A program made the translations under genes and the position numbers. Below the pieces are notes generated by a model that had not been told where the DNA came from, ran no database searches, and worked only from the letters and a program-made list of their open reading frames with translations. A DNA stretch of 64,000 bases from Bacillota bacterium (GTDB lineage: Bacteria; Bacillota; UBA4882; UBA8346): assembly GCA_023402395.1 (NCBI GenBank), contig JAEYGI010000008.1, positions 7,189 through 71,188 of the forward strand. The letters run 5' to 3'. Positions 42,415 to 50,343 of the stretch are shown piece by piece (position 1 is the first letter of the stretch; every line of letters begins with the position of its first letter).

Positions 42415-42999
42415 ATGTATCCTCAATGTCCGGCCGGGACGTTTTGCCATGTCATTCAACCCGGAGAACCCCTTCAGACGGTGGCGGATCGTTATCAGGT
42501 TTCCCTGGAAGCCCTTTACGAGGCCAATCCGGAGTTAAACCCCAATTTGTATTACGAAGGCCAAGTAATTTATATTCCTGTGGCTGAACAAGATTATGAT
42601 TTTGACGACGATGATTTCGACTGGGACGACTGGGACGATTGGGATGGCGACTATGATGATAGTTACGACTCGATTCAAGAGCAGCGCCGGCCCCCGGGAC
42701 CGCCGCGACGTCCGGGGCGACGTCCGCCGGGACCGCCGCGTGGCGCTTACCAAAGACCACCCTCCGGTCCCCCGCCGCGCTATATCCCTGCCGAGCCGCG
42801 GGGTCTATACCGGGTTGATCCCGGCGCCATCCGGAGATGCTTGTTCCGCTTCACCTATATTTGGCTGAGAAACGGCCAGTCGTTCTGGGCTTATCTCACC
42901 TTTGTGGGAGGGAATTCCGTGGCCGGCTGGCGTTTCATCCGGGGACGCTGGGTTTATTTTGGAGTGAGCCTGTGGGAGATCCGGTCATTTCAATGTTAG
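42415..42999 (+). CDS. LysM protein, spore-coat-like
   Basis: A 194-residue protein: a LysM domain at residues 10-55 (CHVIQPGEPLQTVADRYQVS to YEGQVIYIPV), a very acidic stretch (DFDDDDFDWDDWDDWDGDYD), a proline/arginine stretch (RRPPGPPRRPGRRPPGPPRG) and a C-terminal aromatic domain (RFTYIWLRNGQSFWAYLTFV). LysM binds peptidoglycan or chitin. LysM plus this C-terminal domain is seen in proteins of spore-forming Firmicutes often labelled transporter without evidence; a spore or cell-surface role is more plausible. No signal peptide, as with many coat proteins. Confidence 0.75.
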   Translation: MYPQCPAGTFCHVIQPGEPLQTVADRYQVSLEALYEANPELNPNLYYEGQVIYIPVAEQDYDFDDDDFDWDDWDDWDGDYDDSYDSIQEQRRPPGPPRRPGRRPPGPPRGAYQRPPSGPPPRYIPAEPRGLYRVDPGAIRRCLFRFTYIWLRNGQSFWAYLTFVGGNSVAGWRFIRGRWVYFGVSLWEIRSFQC

Positions 43000-43149
43000 G
43001 GAGTCTGTGCCTGTGCGGGTAATCGCGCCACCCAAAACATCTGGCAGATAGTGGCTTATCGATACACATTAGCTTGTGCTTTAATATCCTGAAGAATGAA
43101 TTACGCGCACTAGCTCCTAATCGGGCGATGGAGCGCCACCGGAAAAAGA

Positions 43150-43177
43150 CGGGAGTTGATCATCTCCCGCTTTTTTT
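43150..43177 (+). terminator. Terminator of LysM gene
   Basis: Stem CGGGAG / CTCCCG with an 8-base loop followed by C and seven T. Confidence 0.85.
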
Positions 43178-43218
43178 CGAATGCCGCGGGAATCTCGGGT
43201 GAAACCAGTTTACGGCAG

Positions 43219-43244
43219 AAAAACCGCCTTTCGGCGGTTTTTGG
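43219..43244 (-). terminator. Terminator of the actin-like operon
   Basis: Stem AAACCGCC / GGCGGTTT with loop TTTC, a few bases after the stop at 43248. A and T flanks make it work in both directions. Confidence 0.85.
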
Positions 43245-43247
43245 CGT

Positions 43248-44114
43248 TTATTTCGACGATGAAGCGCCTCCGGCTCCCCATTTGAAGACCTCGCGCAGCT
43301 TGGAAAAGAGTCCTGATTGATACTCAATCTCATCCTCGGCGTGATAAAAATAGCTCAATACCAGCCGGAAATCATGAAGGGACGAGAGATTCTGGCGTGA
43401 AGGGTCCGGTTTCAGGCTGCGCCCGGACTCCGGCAATCTCCAGTTAATCTCGTTCACTAGCCGGAAAAAGCCCCGGTTCAACTCATTGACCATGGCCGCC
43501 AATTCCGGATCGCCGGCGATCCGGTCCCGAACCTCGGGACGGTCGGTGTGCAAGGTTCCGGAGAAGCGGTGATTGATGTTGAGTTTGACCATTGCCGCCG
43601 GAGGATAGTTTTTCAGCTTAGCCACTTGCTGGAGTTCTTCCTCGAACCGCGAGAGGTACTCGCTAAAGTGCGGGATGGCCGATTCCGCCAAAAATTTGTA
43701 GATGTAGGACTGGATGACCTCAATCAACTGTTCGGCGGAGTATTTCTGGCCACGGAGCCGGTCGAGGCAGAACCCTTCCAACGCGGCGGCGGTTTGGCTC
43801 CACTCCAGCGCGGCATTGATCAGCGCTTCGGTCGGCAGGTGGTCCAGTTTTGACAGATTCCGCTCCAACAGATCCAATTTGCCCAAATCCGGATTGATCT
43901 CCGCCGCTCGCTCGTACAGTTCGTAGAATAGCCGGATCCGCCGGGGGTAAGTGGCGGGAGAAGCGGTCCCCTTCAGTTGAATTAAGACGTCGCAATATCC
44001 GGACAAGGCCAGCCGGTTCCAGGCGATGGACGGCAGCGGCGGCGCGATCTGCGCTTGCCTGCGCGCATAATAGGGGAACGTAATTTTTTCCAAAAAATCG
44101 GAGGAAAGAGACAT
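43248..44114 (-). CDS. Unknown helical protein, third gene of actin-like operon
   Basis: A 288-residue protein, mostly alpha-helical by composition (IRLFYELYERAAEINPDLGK, LIEVIQSYIYKFLAESAIPH, YLSRFEEELQQVAKLKNYPP), with no signal peptide or membrane segment. A C-terminal region (LNRGFFRLVNEINWRLPESG, LVLSYFYHAEDEIEYQSGLF) may be a separate domain. I do not recognise a family. AGGAGG lies 8 bases before the ATG and the gap to the Sm-like gene is 24 bases. It could be an adaptor or effector for the filament protein, but this is inference from context only. Confidence 0.75.
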   Translation of the reverse strand: MSLSSDFLEKITFPYYARRQAQIAPPLPSIAWNRLALSGYCDVLIQLKGTASPATYPRRIRLFYELYERAAEINPDLGKLDLLERNLSKLDHLPTEALINAALEWSQTAAALEGFCLDRLRGQKYSAEQLIEVIQSYIYKFLAESAIPHFSEYLSRFEEELQQVAKLKNYPPAAMVKLNINHRFSGTLHTDRPEVRDRIAGDPELAAMVNELNRGFFRLVNEINWRLPESGRSLKPDPSRQNLSSLHDFRLVLSYFYHAEDEIEYQSGLFSKLREVFKWGAGGASSSK

Positions 44115-44138
44115 TCGCGTGGCCTCCTAGCGTATTGC

Positions 44139-44561
44139 CTACCAGTCCCGCACCAGTTCGTCGAGGCGCGATCGTTCGCCCCGGTTTCCCGGTAGAGGCG
44201 AAGCTGCGGCCGGTTTTGGCATCGAATAAGATTCCCGGGCCTCCGCCGCCGCGCCGTTTTGATAAGTTGCGGCCGGAGCGCCTGAAACGGAGGAGAGACG
44301 CGGCGTCTCATCCGCCGCGCCGGACAGCGCCTGCACGGACATGATCTCTTCCAGGTCGACCTGGATCCGGAGAACTTTAGGCATCGGCACCATCTGCAAG
44401 TTTTTGTCCTCACGGATCAGTAAGTACTCGGAGTCCCATCCCAAAAGCGTTCCGGAGACGGCGGCCCCTCCTTCCAGATGAACCGCGACCAGGAACTGAT
44501 TATGCAAAAGATTTTTCAAAATCAAGCTACTGTTGAAGAATCCGGGGTCAATCCTCGGCAC
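44139..44561 (-). CDS. Sm/Hfq-like fold protein in actin-like operon
   Basis: A 140-residue protein. Residues about 13-68 read like an Sm domain: LILKNLLHNQFLVAVHLEGG, then AAVSGTLLGWDSEYLLIRED, then LQMVPMPKVLRIQVD. The spacing G-x4-G-x-L-x3-D matches the Sm1 motif, and the last segment the Sm2 strand pair. The second half is a flexible A/S/P-rich tail ending RSRLDELVRDW. Known Sm/Hfq proteins form rings that bind RNA. It starts at GTG 44561 (GAGGTGG upstream), 14 bases inside the end of the actin-like gene, so translation is coupled. The domain call is by eye. Confidence 0.65.
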   Translation of the reverse strand: MPRIDPGFFNSSLILKNLLHNQFLVAVHLEGGAAVSGTLLGWDSEYLLIREDKNLQMVPMPKVLRIQVDLEEIMSVQALSGAADETPRLSSVSGAPAATYQNGAAAEARESYSMPKPAAASPLPGNRGERSRLDELVRDW

Positions 44562-45600
44562 TGGCCGCCACCTCGTAGTTGTTGGGCCTCATCCGGTTGC
44601 CGTACAAGCGCTGGGCCAGTTTCCGGAAACCGTAAACATTGGCGAATTGGGCCTCTTTCACCAGCATGGTATTGTCGAAATAGGGGAGCATGTATTCGGC
44701 GATGGCAATCCCGCCGCCGCCGGTGATAAAGACCATGTCCAACTCCCATTTGTTCACCCAGAGGCTGTTGATCTCGGTAATCAGCTTCTCGGCGACCACG
44801 CCGAAAGCATGACGCTTGATTTCATCGAGATTGTAGCTCTTGCCGGAGATGCGGATCGTGCCGGTGCGGACGATCTCGTCCAATTGATAAATGGGTTTGT
44901 TGATCTTGAATTCTTCCTTCAGCATCTCGGAGATAATGATGTAAGCCGTGCTGAGCGCGGTATTGGACGAACCGCTCAGGCGGTCGATATTCTCCAGATT
45001 GTCGACCACGATGTAATCGGTGGTCCGGAAACCGATGTCGATAATGCCGATCTTGGAAGCGGCCATGTTCTCGTCGATCATATTCCCGTTGTAATCAAGG
45101 ATCAGATCGAACAAGGTTCCGAACGGCTGCGGCAACACCTTGACTTCATTGACAAAAAGGGTTTGCTCACTGTCGTTCTTTTGGTTCCGGCGCAAGGTGA
45201 TATGGTGCTGCCCCTTAAAGAGCTGGGACAGGGACTGCTTGGTTTCGGTGAAGAATCCGACGGGCAGGCCGGTGACCAGGTTAAAATTGGTGCTCTTGCC
45301 GTCCGAGAGCAACGCCAGTGAGGTGACGAGCAGCACCTTGCTGATGCGCTCATCCATCCGGTTTTCGGTCAGGGAGAAGAGAACGACGTCCGATTGGCGG
45401 TTGGCCAGATCGCCGACAAAATATTCCCGGTCGTCAACGATCACGTTCATGTTCTTGAGGAAGTTCTGTTCTTGCGCGTCGTCGCTGATATAACGGAGCG
45501 TGCGCGCTTGTCCGACCACCGAGGGGAAGATTTTATCTTTTTTGCCGTCCGTGACTTTAACAAATCCGTAACCGAGGTCGACTCCTATGTTTTTTTCCAT
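44548..45600 (-). CDS. ParM/StbA-type actin-like ATPase
   Basis: A 350-residue actin-fold protein. Nucleotide motifs: NIGVDLGYGFVKVTDG (phosphate 1), SKIGIIDIGFRTTDYIVVDN (phosphate 2) and DMVFITGGGGIAIAEYM (adenosine). It resembles ParM/Alp-type filament proteins rather than MreB, FtsA or Hsp70. Plasmid ParM forms filaments that push DNA apart with ParR and parC. Here no ParR-like gene or parC-like repeat is beside it and the setting is chromosomal. The two downstream genes overlap or follow closely. ATG 45600 is behind GGAGGAG. Confidence 0.88.
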   Translation of the reverse strand: MEKNIGVDLGYGFVKVTDGKKDKIFPSVVGQARTLRYISDDAQEQNFLKNMNVIVDDREYFVGDLANRQSDVVLFSLTENRMDERISKVLLVTSLALLSDGKSTNFNLVTGLPVGFFTETKQSLSQLFKGQHHITLRRNQKNDSEQTLFVNEVKVLPQPFGTLFDLILDYNGNMIDENMAASKIGIIDIGFRTTDYIVVDNLENIDRLSGSSNTALSTAYIIISEMLKEEFKINKPIYQLDEIVRTGTIRISGKSYNLDEIKRHAFGVVAEKLITEINSLWVNKWELDMVFITGGGGIAIAEYMLPYFDNTMLVKEAQFANVYGFRKLAQRLYGNRMRPNNYEVAASAED

Positions 45601-46010
45601 TTATGAGATCTCCTCCTCAAGTAATTCTCTAGATTTGTCGAAACAATCAAACATATAATATTTTGAAAATACCTTCCGTCTGTATTCGACAATTTATTCC
45701 AAGATCCTTTTTTGTTTCCGGTTTGAAGCTGGTTTTTTACAAAAAAAGACCGGCGTTTCCGGCTTTCGGACCCAAAATGCATCCGCGCCTGACGGATTGA
45801 ACCTAAAACGGCAAACCTTCGTCAATTAAAAAGATTGCGAACATTTGAGGCCGGACGATGAATGGGGGCAGGGCGCTTCCGCTTGGAAAGTGGGGCCCGC
45901 CTCATTTCACGGCTCCGGGGTCATATTTGGATGTTTTTTCGGGGAGGATATTAATTTCTGGTGTCGAAGTGAAATATCGAAAAAACTGGTAATGGACTGA
46001 GGTGACGTTA
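45601..46010. other. Divergent intergenic region
   Basis: About 400 bases between the actin-like operon and ftsE. The AT-rich part at 45640-45700 should hold the actin operon promoter, but no good -35/-10 pair is clear. No gene recognised. Confidence 0.35.
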
Positions 46011-46688
46011 TTGATACAGTTCCAGGGAGTGAGTAAGGTTTACGGCAATGGGGTCACCGCGCTGAAAGAGGTCGATCTCTATATCGAAAAAGGGGAGTTG
46101 GTTTTTTTGGTGGGACCGAGCGGCGCCGGAAAAACAACTTTTATGAAATTGGCGATTCGCCGGGAACTTCCGTCCCAGGGCCATATCTATGTCGGGCGGA
46201 AAAATTTGTCCCGGATGAAAGAACCTGAAGTGCCCCATTTCCGCCGGAATGTCGGGGTCATTTTTCAGGATTTCAAGCTATTGCCCACTAAAACGGTCTT
46301 TGAGAACATTTCGTTCGCGCTGGAGGTCATCGAGGCCTCGCCCAAGGATATCATGCGGCAAGTTCCGGCGGTTCTGGAATTGGTCGGCCTGAAGGACAAA
46401 GCAGGCGTCTTTCCGGGGGAACTCTCCGGAGGCGAACAGCAACGGGTCTCCCTAGCCCGGGCCATTGTGAACCGGCCGTTGCTGCTGCTCGCCGACGAGC
46501 CCACCGGCAATCTCGACCCCGACACCTCGTGGGGGATTATGGATTTGTTGCATGAGATTAACAGCCGGGGCACCACGATTATTATGGCGACCCACAACAA
46601 GTCAATCGTCGACAAGATGCGCCGCCGCGTCATTGCGCTGGACTGCGGCAGGATCACCCGGGATGAACAGAAGGGGGTTTATGAGTGA
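46011..46688 (+). CDS. ftsE: Cell division ATP-binding protein FtsE
   Basis: A 225-residue ABC ATPase: LVGPSGAGKTTFMKL (Walker A), VIFQDFKLLPTKTVFENI (Q-loop), ELSGGEQQRVSLARAI (signature) and LLLADEPTGNLDPDT (Walker B). With FtsX it couples ATP hydrolysis to activation of septal wall hydrolases. I prefer the TTG at 46011, giving the usual N-terminus IQFQGVSKVYGNG with GAGGTG 6 bases upstream; GTG 46002 lies in that site. It overlaps ftsX (GTGA). Confidence 0.96.
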   Translation: MIQFQGVSKVYGNGVTALKEVDLYIEKGELVFLVGPSGAGKTTFMKLAIRRELPSQGHIYVGRKNLSRMKEPEVPHFRRNVGVIFQDFKLLPTKTVFENISFALEVIEASPKDIMRQVPAVLELVGLKDKAGVFPGELSGGEQQRVSLARAIVNRPLLLLADEPTGNLDPDTSWGIMDLLHEINSRGTTIIMATHNKSIVDKMRRRVIALDCGRITRDEQKGVYE

Positions 46689-47554
46689 AAGCCAGGACGC
46701 TGTGGTATTTTGCGAAAGAAGCGGGGACCGGCTTGAGCCGGAACGGCGTGATGAGCCTCACCTCCGTGATCACCGTGACCCTCTCCTTGGTTTTGCTGGG
46801 CTGCTTTTATATTTTGATCTCCAATTGCAATCATTTTATGGGAATAGCCAAGGGCGCGCTCGAACTCCGGGTCTACCTCCAGGAGGACGCCGATGCGGTT
46901 GGGTTGCAACAAAAGATGATTGAGTTAGAAGGAGTCAAGGGCGCGCGATATGTCTCCAGGACGGACGGCGCCAAATGGCTGGAGAAAAATCTTGGGATTC
47001 AGGACCTCTTTACCATCGCCGAAAATCCGTTGCCGGATATGATCAATGTCAGATTGGCCGACGATGCCAGGGTGAAGCCGCTGGTGGCGCAGATCGGGGC
47101 CTTGCGGGGCGTGGATGAAGTGGAATACGGCGAGACCTTCGTGGAGGCCATGCTGATCGTCGTCCGGGTGGTCTGGGCGATCGGGTTCGGCCTGCTGCTG
47201 GTGATCGGCCTGGTGGTACTGTATATCATCATCAATACGATCCGGATTACGGTGCTCTCCCGCAGAAAAGAGATTGAAATTATGAAGCTGGTCGGGGCCA
47301 CCGACTGGTTTATCCGGCTGCCGTTTCTGCTGGAGGGCGTATTCATCGGCTTGACCGGGTCATTTTTGGCGGTCGTCGTGATCTCGAAAAGTTATCATCT
47401 GCTGTTTCAGTATGTCAAGCACCTGGCGCCATTCATTCCATTGTTGCCGGAAAACGCCGTCAACAGTGGGATGTTTTGGGTTCTGCCGTTGCTGGGCCTG
47501 ATCTTCGGAGCCCTGGGGAGCACGATGTCCCTTAAGAAGTTTATGAGGGTATGA
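46685..47554 (+). CDS. ftsX: Cell division permease-like protein FtsX
   Basis: A 289-residue four-helix membrane protein: TM1 around SLTSVITVTLSLVLLGCFYI, an extracellular domain (LRVYLQEDADAVGLQQKM to YGETFVEAM), then TM2-4 (AIGFGLLLVIGLVVLYIIIN, GVFIGLTGSFLAVVVISKSY, MFWVLPLLGLIFGALGSTM). It pairs with FtsE; the outer domain contacts coiled-coil wall-hydrolase regulators such as the protein encoded 350 bases downstream. GTG start overlaps the ftsE stop. Confidence 0.96.
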   Translation: MKARTLWYFAKEAGTGLSRNGVMSLTSVITVTLSLVLLGCFYILISNCNHFMGIAKGALELRVYLQEDADAVGLQQKMIELEGVKGARYVSRTDGAKWLEKNLGIQDLFTIAENPLPDMINVRLADDARVKPLVAQIGALRGVDEVEYGETFVEAMLIVVRVVWAIGFGLLLVIGLVVLYIIINTIRITVLSRRKEIEIMKLVGATDWFIRLPFLLEGVFIGLTGSFLAVVVISKSYHLLFQYVKHLAPFIPLLPENAVNSGMFWVLPLLGLIFGALGSTMSLKKFMRV

Positions 47555-47904
47555 ACCATGGTCCCGGCTGGAAAGTCTAACGTTGAAAGCAAAAATCAAA
47601 TCCGGACTAAAGTCAAAGGACCGGAAAGTCGATAGTCAAGTTGAACGGCGGCCATCGCGGTCAAGGTCGCGGTAGTCCGGCCTTTCGGGGAATCGATGCC
47701 GTTTCGTCAAGTTTTCATCTGGACCTGAGCTTTATACGGTTTCGGCAGAGTATCAGTGACCAGCGGCCCGATGATCTCGGGCTTCCTTTTTACGGTGGGG
47801 TTTTTCCGGGAACCCCCTTTTAGTCGACAGGGGACGGCGGCGCTATAAATCGCGCGACGGATCCGCTTCCAAAGAAAGGATATCATATGGGAGGCGACGG
47901 ATAA
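47555..47904. other. Intergenic, nothing recognised
   Basis: About 350 bases between ftsX and the EnvC-like gene. One short open frame (47641-47823) has no ribosome site and an ordinary composition for non-coding sequence. I see no clear promoter. Confidence 0.35.
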
Positions 47905-49050
47905 ATGGCAAACAAGCGGCTTTTATCTTTAAACCTACTCTTATTGGCGGTATTGCTTTGCGGGGCGGTGGGATGGTCCGCTTCCAACGACGACATTGAA
48001 CGGCAGATCGATCAGACCAAAAGGAAACTTACCCAGACCAAGGCCAGGGAAAAATCGGTGATGGGCAATCTGATCAGGTCGCAACAAGAGTTGGATCAGA
48101 TCAGCAGCAATTTGTACCGGATCAATAGCCGGCTGGGAAGCACCGAACAGCGGATCAACGCCATCAAGAACCAGATCAATAGCACTCAGACGCAGATCCA
48201 GAAATTACAGGCCAACATCGCGGCGCAACAAACAGTTCTAGGGAAGCGTTTGGTGGCTATATATAAATACGGGTACCAAAGCTACCTACAGATTTTGTTT
48301 GAAGCCCGCGATTTCAGCGAATTCATCAACCGTTACGAGATGGTGGGACGCTACATACGGGCTGATTTGTCGGTCATCAAGTCCTTGCAGCAAAACCAGG
48401 ATGAGATCGCCCGCAAGAAACAGCAGATCGTCCGGCAGCACGATAGTCTGGCCCGCGAAAGGGAATCCTACGCCAGATTACAGCAGATGGCCCAGTCCGA
48501 ACGGAGTAACATGACTTCCAAGGTCCAGACCAGGCAAAGGGAACTGTCGGCGATCCAAAATGACCGCCGCTCCTTGGAGAAAGCCCTCGATGAGCTGGAA
48601 GATTTGTCGCGGGCCATGGAATCCCAGATCCGCGGGCTGCAGCACCAAAATAAGACGGCATTGGGTTCCGGCCGGTACATCTGGCCGACTCAAGGCCGGA
48701 TCACTTCCTATTTCGGCTACCGGATCCATCCGATTTTGCGAAAACGGAAATATCATTCCGGGATTGACATCGCGGCTCCCCAGGGGACTCCGATCTATGC
48801 CTCGGACAGTGGCGTGGTGGTGTTCTCGGCCCGGAACGGGGGATACGGGAAGATGATCATCGTCGACCACGGATCGGGTTTCTCCACGGTGTATGCGCAT
48901 TGTTCGTATTTGTTGGCCGGCCAGGGTCAAACCGTGACCAAGGGGCAGGAGATCGCCAAGGTCGGCACCACGGGTCTGAGCACCGGTCCCCACGTCCATT
49001 TCGAAGTCCGCAAAGACGGTGTGGCGGTGGATCCGATGAAGTATTTGTAG
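47905..49050 (+). CDS. EnvC-like coiled-coil M23 (LytM) protein
   Basis: A 381-residue exported protein: signal peptide (NKRLLSLNLLLLAVLLCGAV), a long coiled coil (about residues 28-250, for example DDIERQIDQTKRKLTQTKAR) and a C-terminal LytM domain with the zinc motifs HSGIDIAAPQGTPIYA near residue 282 and GPHVHFEVRKDG near 362. Metal ligands are intact, unlike in E. coli EnvC, so it may itself be an endopeptidase. Location after ftsEX fits a wall-cleavage factor triggered by FtsX. Confidence 0.93.
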   Translation: MANKRLLSLNLLLLAVLLCGAVGWSASNDDIERQIDQTKRKLTQTKAREKSVMGNLIRSQQELDQISSNLYRINSRLGSTEQRINAIKNQINSTQTQIQKLQANIAAQQTVLGKRLVAIYKYGYQSYLQILFEARDFSEFINRYEMVGRYIRADLSVIKSLQQNQDEIARKKQQIVRQHDSLARERESYARLQQMAQSERSNMTSKVQTRQRELSAIQNDRRSLEKALDELEDLSRAMESQIRGLQHQNKTALGSGRYIWPTQGRITSYFGYRIHPILRKRKYHSGIDIAAPQGTPIYASDSGVVVFSARNGGYGKMIIVDHGSGFSTVYAHCSYLLAGQGQTVTKGQEIAKVGTTGLSTGPHVHFEVRKDGVAVDPMKYL

Positions 49051-49092
49051 TTATTTTGGGGGGCCGTGAAAAGCGGTAAAGGAGCGGTCGCA

Positions 49093-50343
49093 TTGGTTAG
49101 CAAGCGCCGGGTGGCTCTGGTTTCGTTTTTGGTCATACTGTTTGTGGCGGCCGGCGCTTTCGGCTGGTGGTGGCAGGGCAAAGTCCGGCAGGGCCGGTAC
49201 CAAGATCTGTTGCCAGCCTTTTACGTGATGGGTGTCTTGAAGACCAGCTATTATCGGCCGGTGGAATTCGGCCGGCTGATGAAGGCGTACTGGAATACCG
49301 GCAACATCGCCGGGATGCTGAAGACGTTGAACGACCCTTATACCCGGTTTCTCGGAAAGGACGAGTACGCCGAGATGAAGAAGGAGACCAGTGGCAGTTT
49401 CGGCGGGATCGGAGTCTATCTGATCCCTAAGGAAGAAGAACTGATCATCTCCTCGGTGGTGAAGGGATCGCCTGGCGCCCGGCTCGGCCTGCAACAAGGG
49501 GACCGTATCATCCGGGTCGGCCGCCAATCCGTCAAGGAACTGGGAATGGAGTTGGCAATCGCCCGAATTCGCGGCCCGGTGGGTTCGTCGGTCCAGCTGT
49601 CGGTTGCCCGTGGCGCGGGAGAGAACCGGAAAGAACTCAGCTTCCAGGTGACCCGCGAGAATATCTTGATCCCGACCGTGGAAATGGCCACCCGGACCGA
49701 TCCGGCCGTCGGCCAGTATGCCATAATCAAGATCTCCCAGTTTGCCGAGACCACCCCCGATGACCTGGCCAAAAGCCTGAAACAGATCGACGATTCGCCG
49801 GAATACCGGGCATTGATTCTGGATTTGCGCGCCAATCCCGGCGGGGCTCTCGACGCGGCCCACAAGGTTGCCAGCCATTTTCTCCCGGCCGGCGCGCCGG
49901 TCCTCCATATCCAGAGGCGGGGCTATCCGGAGCAGAGCCTTCCGGCTGTCCGGTACCGGCACCGGAGCCTGCCTATGGTCGTGCTGGTCGACAGTTGGAG
50001 CGCCAGCGCCTCGGAGATCGTGGCCGGCGCCATCAAGGATCAGAAGCGGGGGACACTGGTGGGCACGCACACCTTTGGCAAGGATCTAATTCAGGAAATC
50101 AGGGAATTGCCCGGAGACTCGGCGGTGGCAATCACCATCGCCAGTTACCTGACTTCCGGCAAGATCAATATTCACCATAAAGGAGTCCAGCCGCATCAGG
50201 TCGTGGAAATTCCGGGCGCCATGGAACGGCTGCTGAAGAAGGGCGATACCGGGCCGTTTCAAACTATGCAGCGGCTTCAGGAACAAAAAGCCTTGCAGAT
50301 CTTGGCCGAACAGATGGCAAGCGGCCGGAGGAAAGCCGGTTGA
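49093..50343 (+). CDS. S41 family C-terminal processing protease (Ctp)
   Basis: A 416-residue membrane-anchored protease: TM helix (VALVSFLVILFVAAGAFGW), N-terminal helical region, PDZ domain (GGIGVYLIPKEEELIISSVV, GLQQGDRIIRVG) and the S41 catalytic domain with the nucleophile in VDSWSASASEIVAGA near residue 301 and the lysine in THTFGKDLIQE near 329. It processes exported proteins. I choose TTG 49093, with AAGGAG 8 bases upstream; GTG 49066 is only 2 bases from GGGGGG. It is coupled to the next gene by TTGA overlap. Confidence 0.93.
   Translation: MVSKRRVALVSFLVILFVAAGAFGWWWQGKVRQGRYQDLLPAFYVMGVLKTSYYRPVEFGRLMKAYWNTGNIAGMLKTLNDPYTRFLGKDEYAEMKKETSGSFGGIGVYLIPKEEELIISSVVKGSPGARLGLQQGDRIIRVGRQSVKELGMELAIARIRGPVGSSVQLSVARGAGENRKELSFQVTRENILIPTVEMATRTDPAVGQYAIIKISQFAETTPDDLAKSLKQIDDSPEYRALILDLRANPGGALDAAHKVASHFLPAGAPVLHIQRRGYPEQSLPAVRYRHRSLPMVVLVDSWSASASEIVAGAIKDQKRGTLVGTHTFGKDLIQEIRELPGDSAVAITIASYLTSGKINIHHKGVQPHQVVEIPGAMERLLKKGDTGPFQTMQRLQEQKALQILAEQMASGRRKAG

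Noticed and set aside
44533..45321. 262-codon plus-strand open frame
   Set aside because: It is the antisense shadow of the actin-like gene, which has nucleotide-binding motifs and a strong ribosome site.
45585..45782. 65-codon minus-strand frame upstream of the actin-like gene
   Set aside because: It overlaps the AT-rich promoter region, has no ribosome site and no recognisable features.
47641..47823. 60-codon frame between ftsX and the EnvC-like gene
   Set aside because: No ribosome site or domain; composition looks non-coding.
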